From: Streptomyces sp. TLI_171
GTDB taxonomy: Bacteria > Actinomycetota > Actinomycetes > Streptomycetales > Streptomycetaceae
Assembly (NCBI RefSeq): GCF_003610255.1
Contig: NZ_RAPS01000001.1
Span: 6,599,001-6,663,000 of the forward strand
Reading direction: 5' to 3'
DNA: 64,000 nt
Positions 54,952 through 63,174 of the stretch are shown piece by piece. A model generated the notes under the pieces. The model saw nothing but the letters and a program-made list of their open reading frames with translations. It made no database searches and was not told the origin of the DNA. A program made the translations under genes and the position numbers. Every line of letters begins with the position of its first letter. Position 1 is the stretch's first letter.

Positions 54952-55965
54952 TCACTCGGCCCGGGCGGTGAGGGACTGCCGGCGGTGGTCGCGGGGGGAG
55001 AGGCCGTAGACGCTGCGGAAGGCGCGGCTGAAGTCGTCGGGGCGGGGCATGCCCCAGCGGGCGGCGACGGTGTGGATGGGGGTGGCGCGCAGGACGGGGT
55101 CGGCGAGGTCGCGGTGGGCCTTGGCGAGGCGCTGGCGGCGGATCCAGCCGGCGACGGTCTCGCCGGGGGACTCCTGGGAGAACACCCGGTGCAGGTAGCT
55201 GACCGAGATGTGGTGGGCGGCGGCGATCACCGAGGGGGTCAGCTCGGGGTCGTGCAGGTTGCGGCGGACGAACGCCCGCACCTGCTCGACCAGGACGCGC
55301 CGCCGGGCGGTGGGGGAGAGCGCGGCGACGCCGTCGAGCTCCTCGGCGAGCCAGACGGAGACCAGGTCGACCGCGAGCGGGCCGAGCCGGGCGGCCGCGG
55401 CGGGGCCGAGGACGTCGGACTGCCGGTCCAGGCTGAGCAGGAAGTCCGAGACCAGGGCTCCGCTGCCGCCGCCGACGCGGTAGCTGCGGCCGAGCAGCTT
55501 GCGCAGCTGGAACGGTGACATCGGCAGCAGCGAGGTCGGGAAGTCGATGCCGACCGCGTCGACCCGGGGGCGGTCGGGTTCGGTGGTGCGGGCGCCGAGG
55601 GCGCGGAGGTCGTACGAGCGGGAGCTGTCGAGCAGTGTCATCTCGCCCGTGCGGAAGGTCTGGTCGGGCATGGCGTCGCGGGACAGCGTCAGCTCGCCGT
55701 TGAGCACCAGGGTCAGGTGGAACACGCCGGGGTCGGAGCGCCGCACCCGGGCGTCGGAGCGCTTGAACCGGGCGGAGGGGAACGAGGTGCCGAGGAAGGT
55801 GACGGGTCCGAGTTCGGAGCGGCGCAGTTCGGCGCTGAAGCGGTCGGCGTGCGGGCTGGTGGCCTCGCAGTCCCGGGTGAGGCCGATCAGGTCCCGCCAG
55901 GCTTCGAACCGGTCCCTGGGGTCCAGGCCCTCGGCCGGGTCGACCTGGGCACTCGTCGCCGCCAT
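54952..55965 (-). CDS. AraC-family regulator
   Basis: A 337-residue regulator. The N-terminal AraC-binding-like domain (DPRDRFEAWRDLIGLTRDCEAT; TLVLNGELTLSRD; GEMTLLDSSRSYDL) is followed by the AraC/XylS double helix-turn-helix (VRRNLHDPELTPSVIAAAHHISVSYLHRVFSQ; IHTVAARWGMPRPDDFSRAFRSVYGLSPRDHR). The N-terminal domain is of the kind found in streptomycete ArpA/AraC-like proteins. It is divergent from the urea transporter/urease operon (361 bp between starts) and may control it. Confidence 0.85.
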   Translation of the reverse strand: MAATSAQVDPAEGLDPRDRFEAWRDLIGLTRDCEATSPHADRFSAELRRSELGPVTFLGTSFPSARFKRSDARVRRSDPGVFHLTLVLNGELTLSRDAMPDQTFRTGEMTLLDSSRSYDLRALGARTTEPDRPRVDAVGIDFPTSLLPMSPFQLRKLLGRSYRVGGGSGALVSDFLLSLDRQSDVLGPAAAARLGPLAVDLVSVWLAEELDGVAALSPTARRRVLVEQVRAFVRRNLHDPELTPSVIAAAHHISVSYLHRVFSQESPGETVAGWIRRQRLAKAHRDLADPVLRATPIHTVAARWGMPRPDDFSRAFRSVYGLSPRDHRRQSLTARAE

Positions 55966-56137
55966 GCTCTCTTCACCCTCCGCCTCGTCGGCCCCGTGCC
56001 CCGTCAGCATCGCAGGTCGCGGAGGGGTCGCGGAGGCCGCCCCGAACACTTGTCGCAACGGGCGGACGGCACCGGTCTTCTGACGATCCGTCGGTCGGAG
56101 GGGTGTGCCGAGGGGCGTGGAAGGCCCGCGCAGAGGC

Positions 56138-56167
56138 TTACACAAATTGTTGAAACATGGGTAGGCT
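56138..56167 (+). promoter_or_regulatory. Urea transporter/urease promoter with AllR-like site
   Basis: -35 TTACAC (56138-56143), 18-bp spacer, -10 TAGGCT (56162-56167). TACAC-AAATT-GTTGA (56139-56153) overlaps the -35 and spacer and matches the island palindrome in one full arm. It leaves a leader of about 155 bases with no recognised riboswitch. The rest of the 361-bp gap contains no gene. Confidence 0.55.
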
Positions 56168-56326
56168 GCGGCCCGGCGTGCGCCGTTCGGGCGAATTCCG
56201 CGGCGGGGAGGCATGCTCGCGTGCGGCCGTCCGGCCGGATCCGCTACACATGACTGCCGGTCAGGCCCGGTATCGACGGGCGCATCCCGGGCCGACCGGC
56301 TGTCCTCGGGACATTCGGGAGAACAC

Positions 56327-57262
56327 GTGACAGACGGTGCCCTCGGCCTGCGCCGGAGCGCGGACCGCGGACCGCTGGCCTGGCCGTCGGCCGTACTGCG
56401 CGGCGTCGGCCAGGTCGACCTGCAGCCGCACCTGCCGACCGGCGCGGTGCTGCTGGCCGCGCTCTGGCTGGCCGGCTGGCAGATCGGCCTGTTCGCCACC
56501 CTCGGCACGCTGGCCTCCACCGCCGCCGCGCACGCCCTCGGCGTGGACCGCGATGCCGTCTCCCGCGGCCTGCACGGCTATTCGGGCTGCCTCACCGGCA
56601 TCGCCGTGGTCACCTCGCTCGGCCACCACCCGGCCGGCTACGCGCTCACCGTGGTCGGCGGCGTGCTGTGCACCGTGCTGACGGCGGCCCTCGCCACCGT
56701 GCTCGCCCCGTTCCGACTGACCGCGCTGACCGCCCCGTTCTGTCTGGTCACCGGGGGCACCCTGCTCGCCGCCCCTGCGTTCGACCGGCTCCCGCACGAC
56801 CGGGTCGCGGCCCGGCCGGCGGACGGCGCGCCCTGGCACGGGTTCTTCACCTCCGTCTCGCAGGTCTTCCTGCTCGACTCCTGGCCGATCGGCCTGCTGA
56901 TGCTGCTCGGACTGGCCCTGGCCGGCCGCCGGGTGCTGGTGGCCGCCGCGCTCGGCAGCGCCGCCGGCACCCTCACCGCCTGGGCGCTCGGGGCGCCCAC
57001 CGGGCGAATAGCCGACGGCAGTTACAGCTGCAACGCCGTGCTGGTCGCGATAGCCCTCGGCGCGGTGTTCCTCGCCGACTCCCCGTGGAGCACCGGCTTC
57101 GCGCTGCTCGGCGCCGCCGCCTCCACCGGTCTGACCGCCGCGCTCGACGCGCTGGTCCGCCCCTTCGACGGCCGCGTCCTCACCTGGCCGTTCGTGCTCA
57201 CCACCTGGGCCCTGCTGGCCGCCGTCCCGCACCTGCCCAGGCTGCGCCACGCCGAGGGCTGA
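56327..57262 (+). CDS. Urea transporter
   Basis: A 311-residue membrane protein of the urea transporter (UT/Yut) family with about ten hydrophobic segments. The two repeats carry LPTGAVLLAALWLAGWQIGL... with LHGYSGCLTGIAVV, and later GSYSCNAVLVAIALGAVF, the paired pore motifs. It should let urea into the cell for the urease encoded downstream. The GTG at 56327 has GGGAGA 4-5 bases upstream. It is the first gene of the urease operon. Confidence 0.82.
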   Translation: MTDGALGLRRSADRGPLAWPSAVLRGVGQVDLQPHLPTGAVLLAALWLAGWQIGLFATLGTLASTAAAHALGVDRDAVSRGLHGYSGCLTGIAVVTSLGHHPAGYALTVVGGVLCTVLTAALATVLAPFRLTALTAPFCLVTGGTLLAAPAFDRLPHDRVAARPADGAPWHGFFTSVSQVFLLDSWPIGLLMLLGLALAGRRVLVAAALGSAAGTLTAWALGAPTGRIADGSYSCNAVLVAIALGAVFLADSPWSTGFALLGAAASTGLTAALDALVRPFDGRVLTWPFVLTTWALLAAVPHLPRLRHAEG

Positions 57263-57301
57263 CACCCCGTCGGCCCCTACCCCGCCGAGGAAGGCCCGCC
57301 G

Positions 57302-57607
57302 ATGAACCTCGCGCCCCGCGAGCTGGACAAACTGGTCGTCTACGTGGTCGCCGAACTGGCCCGCAAGCGGCGCGGCCGGGGCCTGCGGCTCAACCACAGC
57401 GAGGCGGTGGCGCTGATCACCGAGGCCGTCCTGGAGGCCGCCAGGGACGGGAAGTCGGTCGCCGACTGCACCGAACTGGGCCGGCACGTGCTCGGCCCCG
57501 AGGACTGCATGGCCGGGGTGCGCGACATGCTGCCGCTGCTGCAGGTCGAGGCGTCCTTCCTGGACGGCACCAAGCTGGTCTCGGTGCACGACCCGATCGG
57601 GGCCTGA
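57302..57607 (+). CDS. ureA: Urease gamma subunit
   Basis: A 101-residue UreA of normal length: MNLAPRELDKLVVYVVAELA, RLNHSEAVALITE, VLGPEDCMAGVRDMLPLLQVEASF and TKLVSVHDPI. It is part of the (alpha-beta-gamma)3 urease. It is separated from ureB by a CbiX-like gene, which is unusual because ureA and ureB are normally adjacent or fused. Confidence 0.95.
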   Translation: MNLAPRELDKLVVYVVAELARKRRGRGLRLNHSEAVALITEAVLEAARDGKSVADCTELGRHVLGPEDCMAGVRDMLPLLQVEASFLDGTKLVSVHDPIGA

Positions 57608-57610
57608 GCC

Positions 57611-58360
57611 GTGGACGACCGCCTGCACGTGCTCGCCGTCTGCGGCCACGAAGCAGCGCACGGCGCCGCCCTGCGCCACCTCGCCGGACCGGACACCGCG
57701 GTGGTCGCCGACGGCCGCGAACTGTACCGGGCGCTGGCCGCCCGACCCGCCCGGCAGGACGTCGCCGTCGTCCCGATGACCCTGGGCCGCGAACCCGGGC
57801 TCGCCGCCGAGGCCGCCCGCACCGTGCGCGCCCTGCCGCCCGAACTGCGCGGCGGCCTGGCCGTCGCCGAACCCTTCGGCACCGCCACCCATCTGGTCGG
57901 CTGGCTGCGGGCCGCCGCCTCCACCGTCCCCGAGCGGGCCGCGCTGCTGCTCACCGCGCCCGCCGGCGACCCGCACGAGGACGCCGAACTCGACCGGGTC
58001 GCGCACCTGGTGCGCCGCCACGGCCGGCACCGGCTGGTGCAGACCGCGCTGCTCGGCGGCGACCCCGACCCGGCCGAGGGGGCGCGCCGCTGCGCGCTGC
58101 TCGGGGCCCGCACGGTGGCGGTGCTGTCCGCGTCCTTCCTGCCGCCCGCCCCGCCGCCCGCCCCCGACGGGGTGTCGGTGCTGGACGCCGGGCCGCTGCT
58201 GAGCGCCGCCGCCCTGGCCGCCGTGCTGTCCGCCCGGGCCGCCGCCGCCGTCCGCCGGCTGCACGAGCACGGCGAGGACGGCGTGGCGGCCGCGCTGACG
58301 GGCCATCACCACGGCCCCGGCGCCCACACCCACGCGGTGCCCGCCGGGGGCGTCCGGTGA
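57611..58360 (+). CDS. CbiX/sirohydrochlorin-chelatase-like protein in the urease operon
   Basis: A 249-residue protein with the half-repeats of CbiX-type chelatases (LAVCGHEAAHGAALRHL; LLLTAPAGDPHEDAELDRVAHLV) and a His-rich C-terminus (GHHHGPGAHTHAV). It lies 3 bases after ureA, and its stop overlaps the ureB start by 3 bases, so it is made with the urease subunits. CbiX-type enzymes insert cobalt or nickel into tetrapyrroles. Here, with no ureE present, a nickel-binding or delivery role for urease is a reasonable inference. Confidence 0.72.
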   Translation: MDDRLHVLAVCGHEAAHGAALRHLAGPDTAVVADGRELYRALAARPARQDVAVVPMTLGREPGLAAEAARTVRALPPELRGGLAVAEPFGTATHLVGWLRAAASTVPERAALLLTAPAGDPHEDAELDRVAHLVRRHGRHRLVQTALLGGDPDPAEGARRCALLGARTVAVLSASFLPPAPPPAPDGVSVLDAGPLLSAAALAAVLSARAAAAVRRLHEHGEDGVAAALTGHHHGPGAHTHAVPAGGVR

Positions 58361-58647
58361 GCGGCCACGTCGGCTACCTGTACGGCGACGGGCCGATCGA
58401 GCTGAACGCGGGCCGCCGGACCGTCGTCCTGGAGGTGGTCAACACCGGCGACCGGGCCGTCCAGGTCGGCTCGCACTTCCCCTTCCACCGGGCCAACCCG
58501 GCGCTGCGCTTCGACCGCGAGCAGGCCGTCGGCATGCACCTGAACATCCCGGCCGGCACCTCGGTGCGGATCGAGCCCGGCGGCACCCGCGAGGTCGAAC
58601 TGTGCGCCTACGGGGCCACCGCCCAGAACCCGCCCGAGGACGTGTGA
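58357..58647 (+). CDS. ureB: Urease beta subunit
   Basis: A 96-residue UreB: VGYLYGDGPIELNAGRRTVV, VVNTGDRAVQVGSHFPFHRANPALRFDRE and HLNIPAGTSVRIEPGGTREVEL. The GTG at 58357 overlaps the preceding stop codon. It is slightly shorter at the C-terminus than typical UreB. It is 2 bases from ureC. Confidence 0.93.
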   Translation: MSGHVGYLYGDGPIELNAGRRTVVLEVVNTGDRAVQVGSHFPFHRANPALRFDREQAVGMHLNIPAGTSVRIEPGGTREVELCAYGATAQNPPEDV

Positions 58648-58649
58648 CG

Positions 58650-60374
58650 ATGCCCATCCTGACCCGACGTCAGTACACCGACATGTTCGGCCCGACGGTC
58701 GGCGACCGGTTCCGGCTGGCCGACACCAACCTGGTGGTGGAGGTGGAGCGCGACTTCAACGAGGGCCTGTACGGCGACGAGGCGGTGTACGGCGCGGGCA
58801 AGACGGTGCGCGACGGCATGTCCTCCGACCCGGGGGCGACCGCCGCGCAGGGCGCGCTGGACACCGTCATCACCAACGTGGTGGTGATCGACCCGGTGCT
58901 CGGCGTCGTCAAGGGCGACCTGGGGATCAAGGACGGGCTGATCGCCGGCCTCGGCAAGTCCGGCAACCCGCGCACCCAGGCCGGCGTGCACCCGGCGCTG
59001 GTGATCGGCCCGGGCACCGAGGTGATCGCCGGCGAGCACCTGATCGCCACTGCGGGCGCGATCGACACCCACGTCCACCTGATCTCCCCGCAGCAGGCCG
59101 AGCACGCACTCAGCAACGGCGTCACCACCCTGATCGGCGGCGGCACCGGCCCCACCGACGGCAGCAACGGCACCACCTGCACCCCGGGCCCGTTCAACAT
59201 CGCCCGGATGCTGCAGGCCTGCGAGGCGGTGCCGGTCAACATCGGCATCATGGCCAAGGGCAACGCGAGCCTGCCCGGCGCGCTGGACGAGCAGATCGCC
59301 GCCGGGGCCTGCGCGCTGAAGGTGCACGAGGACTGGGGCGCCACCCCGGCCGTGCTCGACGCGGCGCTGTCCGCCGCCGACCGGCACGACGTGCAACTGG
59401 CCGTGCACACCGACAGCCTCAACGAGTCCGGGTTCTTCGAGGAGACGATGGCGGCGATCGCCGGCCGCACCGTGCACACCTTCCACTCCGAGGGCGCCGG
59501 CGGCGGCCACGCCCCCGACATCCTGCGGGTCACCGGCGAGCCGCACGTGCTGCCCTCCTCCACCAACCCGACGCTGCCGTACACCCGCAACTCGGTCGAC
59601 GAGCTGCTCGACATGGTGATGGTCTGCCACCACCTGAGCCACGACATCCCCGAGGACGTGTCCTTCGCCGACAGCCGGGTGCGGGCCGAGACCATCGCCG
59701 CCGAGTCGGTGCTGCACGACCTCGGCGTGATCAGCATCCTGTCCTCCGACTCCCAGGCCATGGGCCGGATCGGGGAGACCGTCACCCGGGCCTTCCAGAC
59801 CGCCCACCACTGCAAGGACAAGCGCGGCCCGCTGGACGGCGACAGCGCCCGCAACGACAACCTGCGGGTGCTGCGCTACCTGGCCAAGGTCACCGTCAAC
59901 CCCGCCGTCGCGACCGGCGTCTCGGAGCACGTCGGCACCCTGGAGACCGGCAAGCTCGCCGACGTGGTGCTCTGGCCGATCCACTCCTTCGCCGCCAAGC
60001 CCAAGCTGGTGGTCAAGGGCGGGATCGTCTCCTGGGCGCTGATGGGCGACCCCAACGCCTCCCTGCCGACCCCGCAACCGGTGCTGTACCGGCCTATGTT
60101 CGGCCAACTGGGCCGCGCGCAGCAGGCCACCCACGTCACCTTCATGTCGCAGGCCGGCCTCGCCGCCGGCGTCCCCGAACGGCTCGGCCTGCAGCGCCGG
60201 GTGCTGCCGGTGCGCGGCACCCGCGGCATCGGCAAGCACAGCATGGTGCGCAACGACGCGCTGCCCAGGGTCGAGGTCGACCCGGAGACCTTCCGGGTCA
60301 CCGTGGACGGCGAAGTGGCGACCATCGAGCCCGCCGCGACCCTGCCGCTCAACCAGCTGTTCTTCCTGGTGTAG
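58650..60374 (+). CDS. ureC: Urease alpha subunit
   Basis: A 574-residue catalytic subunit that hydrolyses urea to ammonia and carbamate at a di-nickel site. Ligands are present: H-x-H in AGAIDTHVHLISPQ, carbamylated Lys in ACALKVHEDWG, His in VHTDSLNESG and TFHSEGAGGGHAPD, Asp in SSDSQAMGR. The mobile flap has MVCHHLSHDIPEDV with the conserved Cys and His. The ATG at 58650 is chosen because the homology starts there. Confidence 0.97.
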   Translation: MPILTRRQYTDMFGPTVGDRFRLADTNLVVEVERDFNEGLYGDEAVYGAGKTVRDGMSSDPGATAAQGALDTVITNVVVIDPVLGVVKGDLGIKDGLIAGLGKSGNPRTQAGVHPALVIGPGTEVIAGEHLIATAGAIDTHVHLISPQQAEHALSNGVTTLIGGGTGPTDGSNGTTCTPGPFNIARMLQACEAVPVNIGIMAKGNASLPGALDEQIAAGACALKVHEDWGATPAVLDAALSAADRHDVQLAVHTDSLNESGFFEETMAAIAGRTVHTFHSEGAGGGHAPDILRVTGEPHVLPSSTNPTLPYTRNSVDELLDMVMVCHHLSHDIPEDVSFADSRVRAETIAAESVLHDLGVISILSSDSQAMGRIGETVTRAFQTAHHCKDKRGPLDGDSARNDNLRVLRYLAKVTVNPAVATGVSEHVGTLETGKLADVVLWPIHSFAAKPKLVVKGGIVSWALMGDPNASLPTPQPVLYRPMFGQLGRAQQATHVTFMSQAGLAAGVPERLGLQRRVLPVRGTRGIGKHSMVRNDALPRVEVDPETFRVTVDGEVATIEPAATLPLNQLFFLV

Positions 60375-60380
60375 CCGCCG

Positions 60381-61076
60381 ATGCCCACCGATCCCCTGGA
60401 CCCGCTGCTGGTCGCCCTGCAGCTCGCCGACTCGGCGTTCCCCAGCGGCTTCTACACCCTCTCGCACAGCCTGGAGGGCTACGCGCAGGCCCGCGCCGTC
60501 ACCCCCGACACGCTCGCCGCGCTGCTCGCCGACCTGCTCCGCAACGGCATCGGCCCCGGCGACGCCACCGCCCTGGCACTCGCCCACCGGGCCGCCGGGG
60601 CGGGCGAGTTGGCGGCGGCCGCGGAGGTCGACCGGCGGCTGTACGCGGGCAAGCTCGGCCGGGAGACCCGGCAGGCCGCCACCCGCACCGGCCGCCAACT
60701 GCTCGACCTGGCCGCCGAGGTGTTCGGCGGCGGCCCGATCGCCGAGTACCTGCAGCTGGTCAAGGAGCGCCGGGCCCCCGGCACCCAGGCCGTCGCGGCC
60801 GGGATCGTGCACGCCGCCGCCGGGGTGCCCGCCGCCGAGGCGGTGGCCGCCGACCTGTACGCGTTCGCCGCCAGCTTCGCCGGGGCCGCGCTGCGGCTGC
60901 GGCTCACCGACCACCGCAAGGCGCAGGTGCTGCTGCGCGGCGCCGCGCCCGTCATCGCCGAGACCGCCCGGGCCGCGCTGGCCCGCGAGCTCGCCGACCT
61001 CGGGTCGACGGCGTTCGCCGCCGACATCATGTCCGGCCGCCACGAGCGTGCCGAGGCCCGCCTGTTCGCCAGCTGA
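60381..61076 (+). CDS. ureF: Urease accessory protein UreF
   Basis: A 231-residue helical accessory protein (LQLADSAFPSGFYTLSHSLEGYAQ; LADLLRNGIGPGDATAL; AAGIVHAAAGVPAAEAVAADLYAFAASFAGAALRL). It forms the UreFDG complex that loads nickel into apo-urease. It is 6 bases from ureC. Confidence 0.92.
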   Translation: MPTDPLDPLLVALQLADSAFPSGFYTLSHSLEGYAQARAVTPDTLAALLADLLRNGIGPGDATALALAHRAAGAGELAAAAEVDRRLYAGKLGRETRQAATRTGRQLLDLAAEVFGGGPIAEYLQLVKERRAPGTQAVAAGIVHAAAGVPAAEAVAADLYAFAASFAGAALRLRLTDHRKAQVLLRGAAPVIAETARAALARELADLGSTAFAADIMSGRHERAEARLFAS

Positions 61077-61101
61077 CAGACCATCGGACCAGGGAGCAAC
61101 A

Positions 61102-61722
61102 GTGGACGACAACGTCCTGCGGATCGGGATCGGCGGGCCGGTCGGCTCCGGCAAGACCGCGCTGATCGAAGCGCTGGTGCCGGAGCTGATCGCCCGCGGC
61201 CACCGCCCCGCCGTGATCACCAACGACATCTACACCCAGGAGGACGCCCAGCACGTCCGCCGCACCCTGGCCGGGATCCTCGACCCCGCGCTGGTGGTCG
61301 GCGTGGAGACCGGCGCCTGCCCGCACACCGCGGTGCGCGACGACCCCACCATGAACCTCGCCGCCGGTGCCGAACTGCTGGAGCGCTTCCCCGGGATCGA
61401 CACCCTGCTGTACGAGTCCGGCGGCGACAACCTGACCCTCACCTTCAGCCCGCTGCTGGCCGACGTGTTCGTGTTCGTGCTGGACACCGCCGAGGGCGAG
61501 AAGATGCCCCGCAAGCGCGGCCCCGGCATCACCGAGTCGGACCTGCTGGTGATCAACAAGATCGACATCGCCCGGTACGTCCGCACCGACCTCGCCGTGA
61601 TGGAGTCCGACGCCCACAAGGTCCGCGACGGCAGGCCCGTGCTGCTCACCGACTCGCTCGCCGGCACCGGCGTCGAGGAACTGGCGAGCTTCCTCACCGC
61701 CCGCCGCCGGGCGCTGATCTGA
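61102..61722 (+). CDS. ureG: Urease accessory GTPase UreG
   Basis: A 206-residue SIMIBI GTPase: P-loop GGPVGSGKT (about 11-19), the metal-binding CPH motif in ETGACPHTAVRDD, LYESGGDNLTLTFSP and guanine-specificity NKID. GTP hydrolysis drives nickel transfer. The GTG at 61102 has GGGAG upstream. It lacks the His-rich N-terminus found in some UreG proteins. Confidence 0.95.
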   Translation: MDDNVLRIGIGGPVGSGKTALIEALVPELIARGHRPAVITNDIYTQEDAQHVRRTLAGILDPALVVGVETGACPHTAVRDDPTMNLAAGAELLERFPGIDTLLYESGGDNLTLTFSPLLADVFVFVLDTAEGEKMPRKRGPGITESDLLVINKIDIARYVRTDLAVMESDAHKVRDGRPVLLTDSLAGTGVEELASFLTARRRALI

Positions 61723-61723
61723 C

Positions 61724-62668
61724 GTGGCCCCGGTCCCGGACCGGCTCGCGCCCGAGCACTGGACGGCCGGCCGCCTCCCCGCCGAGGTGGCCGCCCGGGC
61801 CGGCCGGCCCGACACGCTCGCCGCCGGCTCGCCCGCCAAGGTCGGCATCCTCGACCTGGGCTTCGAGGTCCGCGGCGGGCGCACCGAACTCGTCCGGCGG
61901 TACCAGAAGGCCCCGCTGCAGTTGATGCGGCCGCTGTGGCTCGACCCCGAGCGGCCCGACGCCGCCCACGTCTACCTGATGGCCACCGGCGGCGGCGTCA
62001 CCCAGGCCGACCGGTACCGGATCGACGCGCACTGCGGGCCCGGCGCCCGGGTCCGCCTCACCACCCAGGCCGCCACCAAGGTCCACCGGATGGAGCGGGA
62101 CTACGCAAGCCAGCTCGTCCACCTCCGGGCCGAGGACGGCGCGTACCTGGAGTACCTGCCCGACCCGCTGATCCCGTTCCGCGGCGCCCGCTACCACCAG
62201 CGCACCGCCGTCACCGCCGCGCCGGGCGCCACCGTCGTGCTCGGCGAGACCCTCACCGCCGGACGCCTGGCCCGCGGCGAACGCCACGCCTACGACGTCC
62301 TCGCCACCGACCTGGAGATCGCCCGCCCCGACGGCACCCTGCTGGCCGTCGACACCCAGCGCCTGGCCCCGGGCAGCCGGCCGCACACCGTCACCGGCCC
62401 CGCCGTGTTCGCCGGCCACGACCACCTCGCCACCCTCTACGTGGTCAGCGACCTGCGCCCCGCCGCCGAGATCGCCGACACCCTGCACCGGGCGCTGGAC
62501 GGCCGCGGCCTGCTGCACGGCGTCTCCACCCTGCCCGAGGAGGCCGGGGCCTGGCTGCGCCTGCTGGAGGACAGCCCCGTCCGCACCGCCGCCGCCCTCA
62601 CCACCGCCTGGCAGGCCGTCCGGCTGCTGCTCACCGGGCGGCCCGCACCCGACCTGCGCAAGACCTGA
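61724..62668 (+). CDS. ureD: Urease accessory protein UreD
   Basis: A 314-residue UreD/UreH scaffold protein: LVRRYQKAPLQLMRPLWLD, GGGVTQADRYRIDAHCGPGARVRLTTQAATKVHRM, YLEYLPDPLIPFRGARYHQRT and ETLTAGRLARGERHAYD. It bridges apo-urease and UreFG. It starts 1 base after ureG and is the last gene of the operon. No ureE is seen. Confidence 0.93.
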   Translation: MAPVPDRLAPEHWTAGRLPAEVAARAGRPDTLAAGSPAKVGILDLGFEVRGGRTELVRRYQKAPLQLMRPLWLDPERPDAAHVYLMATGGGVTQADRYRIDAHCGPGARVRLTTQAATKVHRMERDYASQLVHLRAEDGAYLEYLPDPLIPFRGARYHQRTAVTAAPGATVVLGETLTAGRLARGERHAYDVLATDLEIARPDGTLLAVDTQRLAPGSRPHTVTGPAVFAGHDHLATLYVVSDLRPAAEIADTLHRALDGRGLLHGVSTLPEEAGAWLRLLEDSPVRTAAALTTAWQAVRLLLTGRPAPDLRKT

Positions 62669-63028
62669 CCGCGGGGCGCCCGCTGAGGTCCCGTCAGACC
62701 GCCCGGGCCCGTAGGCGGGCGGCGACGGCCGCCACGGCCAGCGCCGCCGCCGGGAACGGCCACGGCCCGGCCGCCGCACCCGACAGGCCCGCACCCAGCA
62801 GGACGCAGCCCGTCGCGCCCGACAGCACCGACCCGAACGGCGGGTCTCCGGACCGCCGCCGGGCGGCGGAGAGGTGGTCACGCTCCGGATGGTGGCCCGG
62901 GCGCCCGACGGCACGGTGACGGAGCGGTGGCCCGGCGGTGAACAGCCGCGCCGGGTAGCGTACGGCCCCGGAAAACAGAACGGGCAGGGAGCGCACGCTC
63001 TCCTGCCGTTATCCAATGTATAGCGTAC
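62669..63028. other. Intergenic region with a possible membrane-protein remnant
   Basis: On the minus strand, 62694 to about 62880 encodes GSVLSGATGCVLLGAGLSGA and a hydrophobic tail ending AAVAARLRARAV, like the last membrane helices of a transporter, but no start codon with a ribosome site or homology is seen further upstream. CCAATGTATAGCGTAC at 63014-63029 resembles the promoter of the next gene. Confidence 0.35.
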
Positions 63029-63053
63029 GGGGGGCCTTGCCGCAAGGCCCCCC
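63029..63053. promoter_or_regulatory. 25-bp palindrome resembling the rifamycin-associated element
   Basis: GGGGGGCCTTGC-C-GCAAGGCCCCCC is a perfect inverted repeat with a 1-base centre, 121 bp before the HelR-like start. It resembles the rifamycin-associated element described upstream of rifamycin-inactivating and helR genes in actinomycetes (a GGGGCTTGC...GCAAG-type palindrome). Confidence 0.65.
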
Positions 63054-63174
63054 CGATGCCGCACAATCGCTCATCTGAACCGGGGAACCCGCGCAAACAG
63101 CACAAACGGGGCAGACCGCGCGCAGCACGCGGACGGCGCGCGACCAACCCGGCAGCAGATCGGAGTCCTCACCC

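Noticed and set aside
56168..56326. A riboswitch in the urea-operon leader
   Set aside because: The leader is long enough, but I saw none of the conserved sequence elements of known classes that I could check by eye.
58608..61229. An 873-residue open frame on the minus strand opposite ureC/ureF
   Set aside because: It is a mirror of real urease genes. Its composition (Gly/Val/His/Arg rich) is typical of antisense frames in GC-rich DNA and it has no motif.
62694..62996. A 100-residue minus-strand membrane protein
   Set aside because: Only the last part is hydrophobic; the first part is Arg/His-rich noise and there is no ribosome site. It is probably a remnant or chance frame.
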